The notes under the pieces: generated by a model
What the model was told of the DNA's origin: nothing
The model's database searches: none
What the model saw: only the letters and a program-made list of their open reading frames with translations
Shown: in pieces, positions 38,625-48,262 of the stretch
Numbering within the stretch: position 1 is the stretch's first letter
How the letters are laid out: every line of letters starts with the position of its first letter
Source of the DNA: an uncultured bacterium
GTDB taxonomy: Bacteria; Bacteroidota; Bacteroidia; Bacteroidales; Bacteroidaceae
DNA: 64,000 nt
Reading direction: 5' to 3'
Assembly (NCBI GenBank): GCA_905215555.1
Contig: CAJMQU010000007.1
Span: forward strand, 1 to 64,000
Program-made: the position numbers and the translations under genes

Positions 38625-41534
38625 ATGAGATCTTTTATTATCACAGCAGCCTTCCTTTCACTTTTCTCGAATGCTGTATCAGCCGGAACCACCCCGATTC
38701 CGGAAGAGAGTATCGACTGCCAAGTCGCACGTTACTACAAACACCGGAAAGACAATTCGGCTGGACGTGAAACGTTTGTGACATACAACGGGGTAAAGCC
38801 ATTGAAAAATGCATGTATTGAGATTGTGGCAGGCAACAAGACAGAGCGCACGCAAATACTTACGGACAAGCGGGATTCCATCCCGGTCTTACTGCCACCG
38901 GAAGTAGGTGTATCGAAAGACGATACCATACTGGTCAATCTGATTGCAGGCAAAAAGATACTTGCCTCCAAGCAGGTAGTTGTTCCTTATTCACGCCAAT
39001 GGACGGTGTATATCTATCCCCATTCGCATGTAGACATAGGTTATACCAATACCCAAGCCAATGTGGAACTGATCCATAAACGTAACTTAGAGGTTGCCAT
39101 CGAATTGGCGGAAAAGACCAAAAACTATCCGGAAGGGGCACGTTTTGTCTGGAATCCGGAAGTGACATGGCCTATTGAAAGATACCTGAACAGTGAGTCT
39201 AAGGAAAAATGCGACAAATTGATCCGTGCCATAAAGGATGGACAAATATCTGTCGATGCAAGCTACGTCCATATTAATACCTGTTCGGCCAATGATGAGG
39301 AATTATTTGAATTATTCAGCTTCGGAAAGAAAATGGAGAAACTGACTGGTAAAAGAGTGCAGACTATGGTTCAAGTAGACATCCCCGGCCTTTCATGGGG
39401 TATAGTACCTGTGGCATCCCAATTAGAAATACCTTATTGCCTGTCCTTTTTCAACGGTTCAGCGAGGGTGGGACTTTCGTATGAAATCAATTTCAAGCCT
39501 TTCTGGTGGGAAAGCCCGGATGGCAAATCAAAGATTTTATTCCTCCAACCCGGTACATATAACTATGGAGCCATAGTCAAAGGATATATGTTCTGGCCAA
39601 AGATGGTCGGGCAACTTAATCCTGACAAGATACGACGAACGGTCAAGACCGACAACCCAAGGGAACAGTTCATCGACTCGTATCTCGACGAAATGTTGCC
39701 TATGCTGGAAAAGGCCGACTATTATCCGTATGATATTTTCCCTATGACATGGTCTATGTCCGATAATGCGCCGATTGATTGTGACTTACCAGAAGCAGTG
39801 AAAAGTTGGAACGAAGAATTTGCTTACCCCCACTTGAAGATTTGTACAGCAACAGAAATCATGAGCACTTTCGACCATAAATACGGTGACCAGATTCCTA
39901 CATTAAGGGGAGACTTTACAGAATTCTGGATAGACGGTCTGGGCACGAAAGCCGAATTCAGTGGTCGTCACCGGGAAGTGAAAGAAAACTTAGTACAAAC
40001 AGAAACTCTCTGGAGCATGCTGAGACCAAATCAGCCGACACCACGCACAGACTTTGAAGAAGCATGGCGGAATACCCTCTTAGGAACCGAGCATACATGG
40101 ACATACATGGAGCCGAAACAGCAACCCATAAGCGATCTTATCATGAATGGCAAATTAGACTATTTCCGCAATGCAGACAAGATGCAAAAAGAGTTGTTCG
40201 CCTATACCATAGCCGACATTACCGAAGACTCGGAAACGATCAGCATATTCAACACCTCTTCATGGACAAGAAGTGAAGTTGTCCGGTTGTCACAAGACAT
40301 AAGCAAGAACTATACTTCCGTGATAGATGCAGAGACCAACAAACCCGTACCGAGCCAACGTTTGTCTACCGACGAACTGGTCTTCTGGGCTGAAAATGTT
40401 GAGGGAATGGGTGCCAAGAAGTATAGACTGTCAACCAAATCGACCGGAAAGACAACAGCCCCAATGATTAAAGGATATACTTTGGATAACGGTATTGTAC
40501 AAGTCAAACTAAGTCCTGAAACAGGAGATGTCATCAGCCTTATCTATGAAGGCGAAGAATTTGCGGACAGCAAGTCCGTATGCGCTCTGAACAGTTATCG
40601 CTATTTAAAAGGAGACGACGACGGAAGCCGGACTACCAAGGCATACAATGTGAAGATCAGTATCAAAGAACAAGGTCCGCTCGTCAATTCCTTGCTCGTT
40701 GAATCGGATGCGGAAGGCTGCAACAAGTTGATTCGCGAAGTCTCAATCACTGCCGGACAACCTTACGTCTCTTTCTATAATGTAATCGACAAGATTGCAA
40801 TCACAGATAAGGAAGGAGTACATTTCGGCTTTGCTTTCGACCTCGAACAACCGGTAATCCATGCCGACCTACCTTGGGGAGTCATGGAAGTAGAGAAAGA
40901 TCAACTTCCTGGTAGCAACAAAAATTGGTTGGCCACCCAGCGTTGGCTGAACCTGTCCGACAAGGAAAAGAATGTAACGTGGTGCTCACTTAACTCCTGC
41001 CTGTTTGAAGTAGGAGAGATGAGTGCAAACATAATGGATAGTGCAACCGAATCTCCTGAATGGATTCGCGAAATCAAACCTTCGGGCACAATCTATTCAT
41101 GGGTGATGAACAACTATTGGAATACCAACTTTGCCTTATCACAAGACGGAATGATCCGATTCAACTATTGCATCCAGCCCGCAAAGGGAAGTTACAATCC
41201 TGCCAAGGCTAACCGATTCGGCATGGAGCAGATACGTCCCATGATTGCCGTACCAGTGAACAAAGCGTTCGAATACTCAGTGAACATGCAATTAAGCGGC
41301 GATGAAACGGTCGCAGTCTCCATGGTAAAGACGGTGAATGAAGGAAAGGCACAGATCGTACGCTTGCGTTCCGTATCGGACAAGGACCAGAAAGTCCGCC
41401 TGACATGGAAGACAAAAAAACCGAAACACGTATTCTTGTGCATGACGGGAGAAGAAGCAAGCGAGAAGCAAATAGCAAATGGTGAAGTAACAGTTCCTGC
41501 CATGGGAATGGTTACCATCCGACTAGAATGGTAA
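38625..41534 (+). CDS. GH38-type alpha-mannosidase, secreted
   Basis: 969 residues with a signal peptide (ends VSAGT, about residue 20). The GH38 zinc motif HSHVDIGYTN (His135, Asp137) is present, with the presumed nucleophile/zinc-ligand Asp252 in VDIPGLSWG and a later EHTW around residue 490 fitting the fourth metal ligand. A beta-rich C-terminal half (residues about 560-969) corresponds to the family's sandwich domains. Zinc-dependent retaining alpha-mannosidase by family; these divergent Bacteroides forms have rarely been tested. It is the only plus-strand glycosidase here, 228 bp after the IS66 right end, and ends with a terminator at 41653. Confidence 0.87.
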   Translation: MRSFIITAAFLSLFSNAVSAGTTPIPEESIDCQVARYYKHRKDNSAGRETFVTYNGVKPLKNACIEIVAGNKTERTQILTDKRDSIPVLLPPEVGVSKDDTILVNLIAGKKILASKQVVVPYSRQWTVYIYPHSHVDIGYTNTQANVELIHKRNLEVAIELAEKTKNYPEGARFVWNPEVTWPIERYLNSESKEKCDKLIRAIKDGQISVDASYVHINTCSANDEELFELFSFGKKMEKLTGKRVQTMVQVDIPGLSWGIVPVASQLEIPYCLSFFNGSARVGLSYEINFKPFWWESPDGKSKILFLQPGTYNYGAIVKGYMFWPKMVGQLNPDKIRRTVKTDNPREQFIDSYLDEMLPMLEKADYYPYDIFPMTWSMSDNAPIDCDLPEAVKSWNEEFAYPHLKICTATEIMSTFDHKYGDQIPTLRGDFTEFWIDGLGTKAEFSGRHREVKENLVQTETLWSMLRPNQPTPRTDFEEAWRNTLLGTEHTWTYMEPKQQPISDLIMNGKLDYFRNADKMQKELFAYTIADITEDSETISIFNTSSWTRSEVVRLSQDISKNYTSVIDAETNKPVPSQRLSTDELVFWAENVEGMGAKKYRLSTKSTGKTTAPMIKGYTLDNGIVQVKLSPETGDVISLIYEGEEFADSKSVCALNSYRYLKGDDDGSRTTKAYNVKISIKEQGPLVNSLLVESDAEGCNKLIREVSITAGQPYVSFYNVIDKIAITDKEGVHFGFAFDLEQPVIHADLPWGVMEVEKDQLPGSNKNWLATQRWLNLSDKEKNVTWCSLNSCLFEVGEMSANIMDSATESPEWIREIKPSGTIYSWVMNNYWNTNFALSQDGMIRFNYCIQPAKGSYNPAKANRFGMEQIRPMIAVPVNKAFEYSVNMQLSGDETVAVSMVKTVNEGKAQIVRLRSVSDKDQKVRLTWKTKKPKHVFLCMTGEEASEKQIANGEVTVPAMGMVTIRLEW

Positions 41535-41568
41535 ATCTGTGTGAAAATCACGGCTTTTTCATTTAAAG

Positions 41569-41626
41569 GAGTTAAAGCCGATACTCTTGTGTATGATGTC
41601 GCCACCGGAAGTATTGGCTTTAACTC
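41569..41626. repeat. Long hairpin with 17-bp arms after the GH38 gene
   Basis: Arms 41569-41585 and 41610-41626 (GAGTTAAAGCC.ATACT type) pair in 16 of 17 positions with a 24-nt loop. There is no T-run, so it is probably an mRNA-end structure and not a terminator itself. Confidence 0.7.
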
Positions 41627-41652
41627 GGGATATTCCTAAAATAATAAAATTT

Positions 41653-41690
41653 AAGGCAACTAACTCATTGCGAATTAGTTGCCTTTTTTT
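41653..41690 (+). terminator. Terminator of the GH38 gene
   Basis: Perfect 11-bp arms AAGGCAACTAA / TTAGTTGCCTT around an 11-nt loop, followed by seven T. The strongest intrinsic terminator in the window. Confidence 0.88.
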
Positions 41691-41722
41691 GTATCTTTAA
41701 GCAGGGATATTCCCTAAATAAT

Positions 41723-41773
41723 ATTACACATCGTAACAAACAGGGTTACATCTTGTGGCAAGTAAGGTTACGG
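41723..41773. promoter_or_regulatory. TTAC motifs at 22-bp spacing in a convergent intergenic region
   Basis: ATTACAC (41723), GTTACAT (41745) and GTTACGG (41767) are 22 bp apart, with GTAACAA (41733) between the first two. Similar to the sites at 8920, 9389 and 12274, but no gene start follows nearby on either strand. Confidence 0.35.
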
Positions 41774-41840
41774 ATTCTTTCATTACTTCTGATCTTTTAC
41801 ATCCCTATATCAGCGCAACGACTTCCTACCACCCGAAGGA

Positions 41841-41879
41841 GTATCTGCTGAAACTTCAAAACAGGTTTCAGGCAGATAC
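41841..41879. repeat. Imperfect inverted repeat
   Basis: GTATCTGCTGAAAC (41841-41854) pairs with GTTTCAGGCAGATAC (41865-41879) with one bulged base and a 10-nt loop. About 130 bp after the stop of the beta-helix gene on the minus strand; could end that transcript, though no T-run is seen. Confidence 0.45.
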
Positions 41880-42007
41880 ATTCAGGATAAACGCATATAA
41901 ATCACACTATTAACTGAATCTAAAAGAACTAAACGAAGAAAATAGATATAAAAACAACTGTATTTTATACCTAAGCAGAGACGTTCGCAGGATATTTTAA
42001 AATAGTC

Positions 42008-43900
42008 TTACTCCAGAACAGGCCAAATCTTAACCCGCTTCATATCGACCAGCTTCTCTATCGGTCCAACTACCGGTGAAACGGAACGTTCGTTTCCGAA
42101 AAAATCCTTTTCCGATACGAAAGGACTTCCATCCGGATTCTCAAACAAAAAACCTGTCAGTTGTGTAGTTCCCAAACGGTCGGCATCAATGCCTTTACCC
42201 TTGAAAGAAGAAAGTTCCTTCAGATCGATATTACTGACCAAATAAACTTCACCTTCAGGTGTCTCTTCAATTCTCAGATTAGGATCAACTGTCTGTTCCA
42301 CCCAATCCTGCACTTTATTCGTCATTGGAGAAGAACCGTTCAGAAATAGATTGTTCTCCGCATAGACGGGACGCTGCGATTCATCAAAAACGACCATACC
42401 ATATTTTAGAGTATCTTTCCTGCCCACGAAAATGTTATTGTAGAAACGATGGTCACCCTCAGTCATTGTACAGATGCCTTTCACCCCGGTCGAATGGTTC
42501 AATTGGTACGGAGTGTAACGCTGGTCGTCCATACGATAAATATCGCCGGAGAAGAGATTGTGCAAGTATGCTCCGCCATCAGTATTCTCACGTACGGAAT
42601 GCGCCGACAGCAAGATATTGTTATCCACGATATACGGACCATGAGAGACTTCCAAAAACAAATCCTGAGCCAGATTGTCGTATATCAAATTGGACGACAC
42701 GCGCGTACCCTGCGTCATCCAATCCAACCAGATACCATAATTACCGGTATGATGAATCCGGTTATGATGTATATAGGTATCTATCGCACCGTGCAGTTTG
42801 ATGCCAGCCATTTCCGCACCTTCAAATTGCTGCTTCACTAAAATATTATAGATGTGGTTACCATAGATCTGGCTGAAAGCAGCCCCCATACTACCACAAA
42901 TGCCAGTCTGTTCGCAATCAGAAATAACATTGTTTCGCACAATATGCGAACCAACATTCTCTCTGCTCCAGCCGCGACGCAACGTATTGAATATTACTTC
43001 CATATAGTGCAACGTACCATCAAGACGACTATCATTACAGTCCAAATTATGTCCGCTACTTCTTTCCTTACCCAAAGTAATACCATTGGTGCGTGAGTTC
43101 TTAATGACATTATCCTCAATAATCCATCCTTTACACCAGTGTGTGGCAATCATGCCGACCTGTTCGGCTGTCGGAGCAGCCCATTGCGTAGCAGCTTGAC
43201 TTATATGAAAACCACGAATCGTAATATAATCCAATCCTGCGCGAGTCGGATAAAAACAGGTCGGCCTAACCGAAACTTCTACAGTTTCTTTATTCGGATC
43301 TATCTTGCCGAAATTCACATAAATCGTCGTATTGTCAGCATCAACCTCCGCAAACCATACATTCGTACAGCCCTGCGGATCACGAATTGTTCGGATTGTA
43401 TCCGGGAAAAAAACCTTATCCAAACTGAATTCCTCATAAAGCGAAACATCGTTCAGATAAACATCGCCTGTATGGTGAATCCGATCAGACCACAGCCAAT
43501 CACCGTACAAGCGATCGTTAAACGGATTATAATTACCGAAAAAAGAATTGGGCAATATAACCTTCCATACCCCTTTACCCCTCTTCTCCTTTTTCCAATT
43601 AATGACTAATTCAGAACCTTTAATTTCCGCTTTTTCCCCATCCGCCACTCGGTAAAGAATGCGTTTTCCATCCCGTTCACCACCATTCAACGGATTTATC
43701 CATTCCCGATAAGTTCCGTCATGTACAGTGACCGTATCGCCCGGCAATGCTTTCTGTGCTGCCCAATTGATTGTTCTGAAAGGTGCAGCCCTGCTTCCCT
43801 CATTGGCATCACTTCCTTTCACCGATACATGATATTCTTTTGCAGACAACAAGTTTCCACACAAACAAAAGATCAAGATAAGACATCGTTTTTTATTCAT
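42008..43900 (-). CDS. Secreted right-handed parallel beta-helix protein, possible polysaccharide lyase or hydrolase
   Basis: 630 residues from the Met at 43900, which starts a signal peptide (MNKKRCLILIFCLCGNLLSA); nine more codons upstream are open but lack signal features. The N-terminus YHVSVKGSDANEGSRAAPFRTINWAAQKA is the DUF1565-like start of secreted beta-helix enzymes. The middle (residues about 230-480) has repeated coils rich in N, G, I/V (ISQAATQW, IIEDNVIKNSRTNGITL, IVRNNVISDCEQTGI, YIHHNRIHHTGNYGIWLD, IVDNNILLSA). Such folds occur in pectate lyases, sulfatase-like lyases and GH families such as GH141; I cannot assign one. It is the last gene of the long minus-strand operon, 96 bp after the GH92 gene. 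Confidence 0.82.
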   Translation of the reverse strand: MNKKRCLILIFCLCGNLLSAKEYHVSVKGSDANEGSRAAPFRTINWAAQKALPGDTVTVHDGTYREWINPLNGGERDGKRILYRVADGEKAEIKGSELVINWKKEKRGKGVWKVILPNSFFGNYNPFNDRLYGDWLWSDRIHHTGDVYLNDVSLYEEFSLDKVFFPDTIRTIRDPQGCTNVWFAEVDADNTTIYVNFGKIDPNKETVEVSVRPTCFYPTRAGLDYITIRGFHISQAATQWAAPTAEQVGMIATHWCKGWIIEDNVIKNSRTNGITLGKERSSGHNLDCNDSRLDGTLHYMEVIFNTLRRGWSRENVGSHIVRNNVISDCEQTGICGSMGAAFSQIYGNHIYNILVKQQFEGAEMAGIKLHGAIDTYIHHNRIHHTGNYGIWLDWMTQGTRVSSNLIYDNLAQDLFLEVSHGPYIVDNNILLSAHSVRENTDGGAYLHNLFSGDIYRMDDQRYTPYQLNHSTGVKGICTMTEGDHRFYNNIFVGRKDTLKYGMVVFDESQRPVYAENNLFLNGSSPMTNKVQDWVEQTVDPNLRIEETPEGEVYLVSNIDLKELSSFKGKGIDADRLGTTQLTGFLFENPDGSPFVSEKDFFGNERSVSPVVGPIEKLVDMKRVKIWPVLE

Positions 43901-43996
43901 AATATACACATCTTTTTTACATGCCAATCAGGAAACCAATCCTTATCAGCACAATTAACAACATGCCACACTGTCCAACAGCTTTTTCATATATCT

Positions 43997-46183
43997 CTAA
44001 GGTCTATCCTCCGGAGCAACCCCGTATGTCTCCGAAGGAGCATTCCCCATGAACAATTCCAAAACTCCTCCATTCATTATATCCCCAAAACGGATATAAG
44101 ACTTTGTATAGTCAAGCCCATTCAGCTTGGCCGATTGCACATAGATGTTTTGGGAGCTGTTTTGATGGGCGATGATCGTAAACGTTTTACCTTTGCCGAC
44201 TTGAATGACAGCCTTATCCATAATAGGAGAACCCAATACATAAACACCTCCTGCAGGAGCCACCTGATAAAGTCCTAAAGCAGACAATACATACCAGGCA
44301 GACATCTGCCCCACATCTTCATTGCCACACAAGCCGTCGGGAGTGTCATGATAAAAAGTATCAAAGACCTGACGTAACCGCCGGGCTGCTTTCCAGGGTT
44401 GCCCCACGTAATTATACAAGTAGATCACATGATGGCTGGGCTCATTGCCATGTGCGTATTGCCCAATTAATCCCGACACATCAGGAGCTGCTTCATCCCC
44501 CAAATCCCCTTCTACTACAAAAAGAGAATCAAGCTTCTCTACAAATTTCCGTTCTCCTCCGAAAAGTTCTATAAGGCCGTGCACATCATGAGGAACCAGC
44601 CAAGCATACTGCCAGGCGTTTCCTTCTGTATAATCCCCCTTACCGGGAGCTGTATAAAACGGAGAAAATGGTTCGCTAAATCTGCCATCGGAAGAAAGTC
44701 CGCGCATAAAACGTGTCTCTTTATCAAAATAACAATGATAAGACTGGCTACGACGATTAAAATATTCAAATTCATCCTCTTTCCCAAGTTCTTGGGCAAC
44801 CTGAGCCACGCACCAATCCGCCAAAGCATATTCCAACCCTTTGGCAGTGGTTTCATTCGTCGGCTCCTTGTCATAAGGAACATAACCATACCGTTTCAGC
44901 AAATCAATGGAACGCTCGTCTTTCATGGCAGAAACCCGCATAGCCTCGAATGCCGCTTCCCTATCTACCTCTACCCCTTTCAGGATCATATCTGCCAAAA
45001 CCGGAATGCCGGGATTGCCTACCATACAGTCCGTTTCATTTCCCACTAAATGCCATACCGGAAGTTTGCCCTGCTGACGGAAAATAACAAGCATCGTTTC
45101 TGCAAAATCTTTTAAGCGCTCGCCATGAATGATCGTGGCCAACGGATGGGCCGCACGATAGGTATCCCACAAAGACCATGTGGTATAATTGGTAAAGCCA
45201 GCACTCCGATAGACTTTCCCGTCAGCTCCCCTATAGTCCCCGTTCACGTCACCAAATACAGCCGGAGCAATCATCGTATGATATAAAGCCGTATAGAATA
45301 CCCGTCTCACAACTTCATCATGTGTTTCAATTTGTATCTTGGAAAGTTCCCGGTTCCAAAGTCGCCCAGCATCGGACACTGCTTGCTCAAAATTCCAACC
45401 GGGCTGTTCAGCTTGCAGATTCAAGTCCGCGTTCTCCTCACTCACCGCAGACAATCCCACCTTTACGCTCAATACGTTTCCTTGCATGGTCACTGGCGTC
45501 ACGATCCCTATAGAGTCGGAATCTACGGTCAAGCGGACAGGTTGCGAAAAATGTGCTGCAAAATAAATCTCCTGTTTTTTCGCCCAGCCGGAAGAATGAC
45601 GATAGCCAGTGATAACCGTATCATTCAGTTGCTTCAAACCGCTTGACACCCATTTATCCCAACCAATGCCGCGCTGCAAATCCACCCGAATACGGGCGGA
45701 ATCGCACTTTTCGGAAAAATGATAGCGATGGAAACCTGTCCGTGCCGTGGCTGTCAACTCAACCCGGATACCCGATTCCGGCAAACGGACTGAATAATAA
45801 CCAGGAGCCACACTCTCATCTGCATGAGAGAAACGTGCTTCCCTTTCCCCGCTGACAGTCGGCAAAAACAAAACATCACCCAAATCTCCAATACCGGTAC
45901 CGCTCAAATGCATATGACTAAAACCTAGCAGAACAGAATCGGAATAGTGATAACCCGAACACCAATCCCAGCCACGCGTATATTCCGTAGGTCCCAATTG
46001 CACAAGGCCGAAAGGCACATTTGCCCCTAAAAAAACGTGTCCGTGCCCGCCGGTACCGATATAAGGATCTACCCACTGAATTTCCCCGACAGACAATTTC
46101 CCGACAGGCTGAACACTACAAGACACAACCAGTAACGATGTACACCAAAACAACAAATGCTTATATAATTTGTATGTAATCAT
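43997..46183 (-). CDS. GH92 family alpha-mannosidase lipoprotein
   Basis: 728 residues. Lipobox LVVSC near residue 22. Family landmarks: DPYIGTGGHGHVFLGANVPFG, SHMHLSGTGIGDLG, FYTALYHTMIAPA, WSLWDTYRAAHPL, WLVPHDVHGLIELFGG, GNEPSHH with Glu581 at the presumed acid position, and GNEDVGQMSAWYVLSALGLYQVAPAGG. Predicted exo-alpha-mannosidase at the cell surface or periplasm. Closest in motif pattern to the GH92 at 34401-36677 (both GNEPSHH and NEDxGQMSAWY). Spaced 63 bp from the upstream GH38-like gene. Confidence 0.94.
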   Translation of the reverse strand: MITYKLYKHLLFWCTSLLVVSCSVQPVGKLSVGEIQWVDPYIGTGGHGHVFLGANVPFGLVQLGPTEYTRGWDWCSGYHYSDSVLLGFSHMHLSGTGIGDLGDVLFLPTVSGEREARFSHADESVAPGYYSVRLPESGIRVELTATARTGFHRYHFSEKCDSARIRVDLQRGIGWDKWVSSGLKQLNDTVITGYRHSSGWAKKQEIYFAAHFSQPVRLTVDSDSIGIVTPVTMQGNVLSVKVGLSAVSEENADLNLQAEQPGWNFEQAVSDAGRLWNRELSKIQIETHDEVVRRVFYTALYHTMIAPAVFGDVNGDYRGADGKVYRSAGFTNYTTWSLWDTYRAAHPLATIIHGERLKDFAETMLVIFRQQGKLPVWHLVGNETDCMVGNPGIPVLADMILKGVEVDREAAFEAMRVSAMKDERSIDLLKRYGYVPYDKEPTNETTAKGLEYALADWCVAQVAQELGKEDEFEYFNRRSQSYHCYFDKETRFMRGLSSDGRFSEPFSPFYTAPGKGDYTEGNAWQYAWLVPHDVHGLIELFGGERKFVEKLDSLFVVEGDLGDEAAPDVSGLIGQYAHGNEPSHHVIYLYNYVGQPWKAARRLRQVFDTFYHDTPDGLCGNEDVGQMSAWYVLSALGLYQVAPAGGVYVLGSPIMDKAVIQVGKGKTFTIIAHQNSSQNIYVQSAKLNGLDYTKSYIRFGDIMNGGVLELFMGNAPSETYGVAPEDRP

Positions 46184-46246
46184 AATATATAGTTGCCCGT
46201 TGGCGGAATGAAAATTACAAGCACCAACGGGTCTTTTCTTTATACA

Positions 46247-48235
46247 TCAATCTATCTGTTCAATCGTAAAACGATACGTCAACGAACCTTCATTCCAATA
46301 ACAAAAATTGGTATTCCAAAGATTGTTGCTTAAATTGAAATGGATTCCCCCTTGCTTATCCGGATATTCCAACGAATAGTTTATTCCGTTGGCTTCTCCC
46401 ACATTCACCAAAAAAGCGGCTTCGCTTTCTACTCGAATGGTTCCTTGAGAAGTTATCAGATCCACATAATGGTCGATCCCATGTTGCTGGCGGTTTCCTG
46501 CTTCTACTACGTCCAGCAGATCCACACGCTCTCCGAGCTTTTCGGCAACAATGGAAAGAATACCATCTGTATTGAACGACAACCAATAGGATTCCGGCCA
46601 ATGGACAGCAGGCTTATCTTTGATTGTCAAAGCGATCTCCGCCTTCTTTCCATTCTTATATTCCAACACATCTACATACATCTTTTGGGGATATAATCGC
46701 TTGTCTACGTCCTTGCGTTCGGGAAACACGAGTTCACTTACCGTACGTACCCCTTGTTTCTCTTTGCGAACCTCTTGTTTGACTACCTTTGCCGTAAGAG
46801 ATACACTTACAGCTTTTGCCTTATCCAGACCAGGTTTAGCCATTACATCCGTAATCCAGAATTCTCCTTCCCGCATGTACTTTGCAATAAAGCGATCAAA
46901 ATCATGGTGGTCAAACAATTGATAAGACAAACCTTCTATCTTCAACGCCCCTCCTTTCAATAATGCCGGATGCCAGGAGGTCGCATTTACCGTTTGTGCT
47001 TTCTCCGAAAATGAAGGGACATCCACCTGATCGACCTTTTTTACTTCTGCCAACGCTTCTTCCTGCAAATCTTGAGGCAGACACTGGATCGAGCTATAAA
47101 TATAGTTGTCCAATTCTTTCCACGACTCTTCCATTCTTTGGAAAGGCGCTGTTGCACGGGCTATTTGGAACTGATCCGTATCAAATTTATCCCAATCAGG
47201 AAGATCAGGTCTTACATAAAGTCCTTGTGTATGTTCGCCAATCAACCCTAATTCCAAGGCAAACTCAAGTGCCACATCGCTGTTCTTATCAATTTTCTTT
47301 TCACGCAGCCATTTAGAATAAAGGTTCGACAAAGCCCTGAATTTCGCCATTCGTATTGGAGCACTTCCATAGCCGTAAATCCAGGTATCAGCTATTTCAG
47401 AAGTTACAACCGGCAATTGTTCCTGCATAGCTATCAGTTCTTCCGCTATCTCATTGAAAGAACAAGCTACCAGGCGGGCATTAGGATAACGCTTTTGCAA
47501 ATCAGCATAAATCTTCTTCACCTCTTCGTAAGTGTGGGGACCGTGATTGTCGCTGGTAAAATTGATTGAGATGACCGATTTCCCTCCTGGAAGCATACTT
47601 TCGGAACCATAAGTCTGCTGATAAACCAAAATCAATTCACTACCATCCGTATCTTTCCAACGGCAGAATTCAGGAACTACAGGAATCGGACTTGCCGGAT
47701 TTACGCCTATATGTAAGAAGCGGATACCGGCACGGCTCATCGGAGCCACAATGCTGCGTGTATGTCCCGGCACGTCCGTCATCTTAGCCGCAATGGTTTT
47801 CTTACCATATTTTTCATCCAATCTGTGTGACAATAGTAGACAGGTTTCAAACAAATCCAAGTTCATCGACTCCGATTCGAACGTATAGGGAACCGAATTC
47901 CAAACAATATCTCCCCGACGAATAGCCGCATCCAGACGTTCTACGTCCTGAGGCGATGCCGTACGGAGGTATTTCCAAATCAACCAAGCACCCGTTGTCC
48001 AAACATATTTTTCACTCGCATTTTCTGCCCGTAACCTATCCGACACATCCAACGCTTTCGGTATAAATTCCGTTATATACTGTCGGGTTACAACAGAACT
48101 CAAATCGGTATAACCGACATCCAAATGTGTTTTAAATACTACATACACTTTCTCAACAGAGGTATTCAACTCCTGTCCTTTGAGTTGAGAAACAATTCCC
48201 AAGGCAATCAAAAGAAATAATATAATTCGCTTCAT
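46247..48235 (-). CDS. GH38-like (DUF5054-type) probable glycosidase, secreted
   Basis: 662 residues with a signal peptide ending QLKGQE (residue 20). Zinc-site remnants of GH38 are clear: VVFKTHLDVGYTDL (His37, Asp39) and TDVPGHTRS with Asp154 as the presumed nucleophile/ligand, then GLIGEHTQGLY near residue 330 for the His ligand. It is shorter than classical GH38 (about 1000 residues) and has one C-terminal beta domain, as in the DUF5054 family. Activity has to be called probable; the conserved metal residues argue it is active. 28 bp after the GH92 gene upstream, within the operon. Confidence 0.78.
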   Translation of the reverse strand: MKRIILFLLIALGIVSQLKGQELNTSVEKVYVVFKTHLDVGYTDLSSVVTRQYITEFIPKALDVSDRLRAENASEKYVWTTGAWLIWKYLRTASPQDVERLDAAIRRGDIVWNSVPYTFESESMNLDLFETCLLLSHRLDEKYGKKTIAAKMTDVPGHTRSIVAPMSRAGIRFLHIGVNPASPIPVVPEFCRWKDTDGSELILVYQQTYGSESMLPGGKSVISINFTSDNHGPHTYEEVKKIYADLQKRYPNARLVACSFNEIAEELIAMQEQLPVVTSEIADTWIYGYGSAPIRMAKFRALSNLYSKWLREKKIDKNSDVALEFALELGLIGEHTQGLYVRPDLPDWDKFDTDQFQIARATAPFQRMEESWKELDNYIYSSIQCLPQDLQEEALAEVKKVDQVDVPSFSEKAQTVNATSWHPALLKGGALKIEGLSYQLFDHHDFDRFIAKYMREGEFWITDVMAKPGLDKAKAVSVSLTAKVVKQEVRKEKQGVRTVSELVFPERKDVDKRLYPQKMYVDVLEYKNGKKAEIALTIKDKPAVHWPESYWLSFNTDGILSIVAEKLGERVDLLDVVEAGNRQQHGIDHYVDLITSQGTIRVESEAAFLVNVGEANGINYSLEYPDKQGGIHFNLSNNLWNTNFCYWNEGSLTYRFTIEQID

Positions 48236-48262
48236 ATATATAGTTTAATTAATTGATTTATT

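Larger units (their letters stand above)
41535..42007. other. Non-coding region between convergent GH38 and beta-helix genes
   Basis: 473 bp without a gene. In order it holds a long hairpin (41569-41626), a terminator (41653-41690), a run of TTAC motifs at 22-bp spacing (41723-41773) and an imperfect inverted repeat (41841-41879). A repeated word GGGATATTCC(C)TAAA occurs at 41627 and 41704. Such regulatory-like content is unexpected between convergent genes. Confidence 0.6.

Noticed and set aside
41595..41626. Cobalamin riboswitch (GCCACCGGAAG resembles a B12-box fragment)
   Set aside because: The fragment lies in a hairpin loop after a plus-strand gene, is not upstream of the corrinoid genes, and the remaining conserved riboswitch segments are missing.
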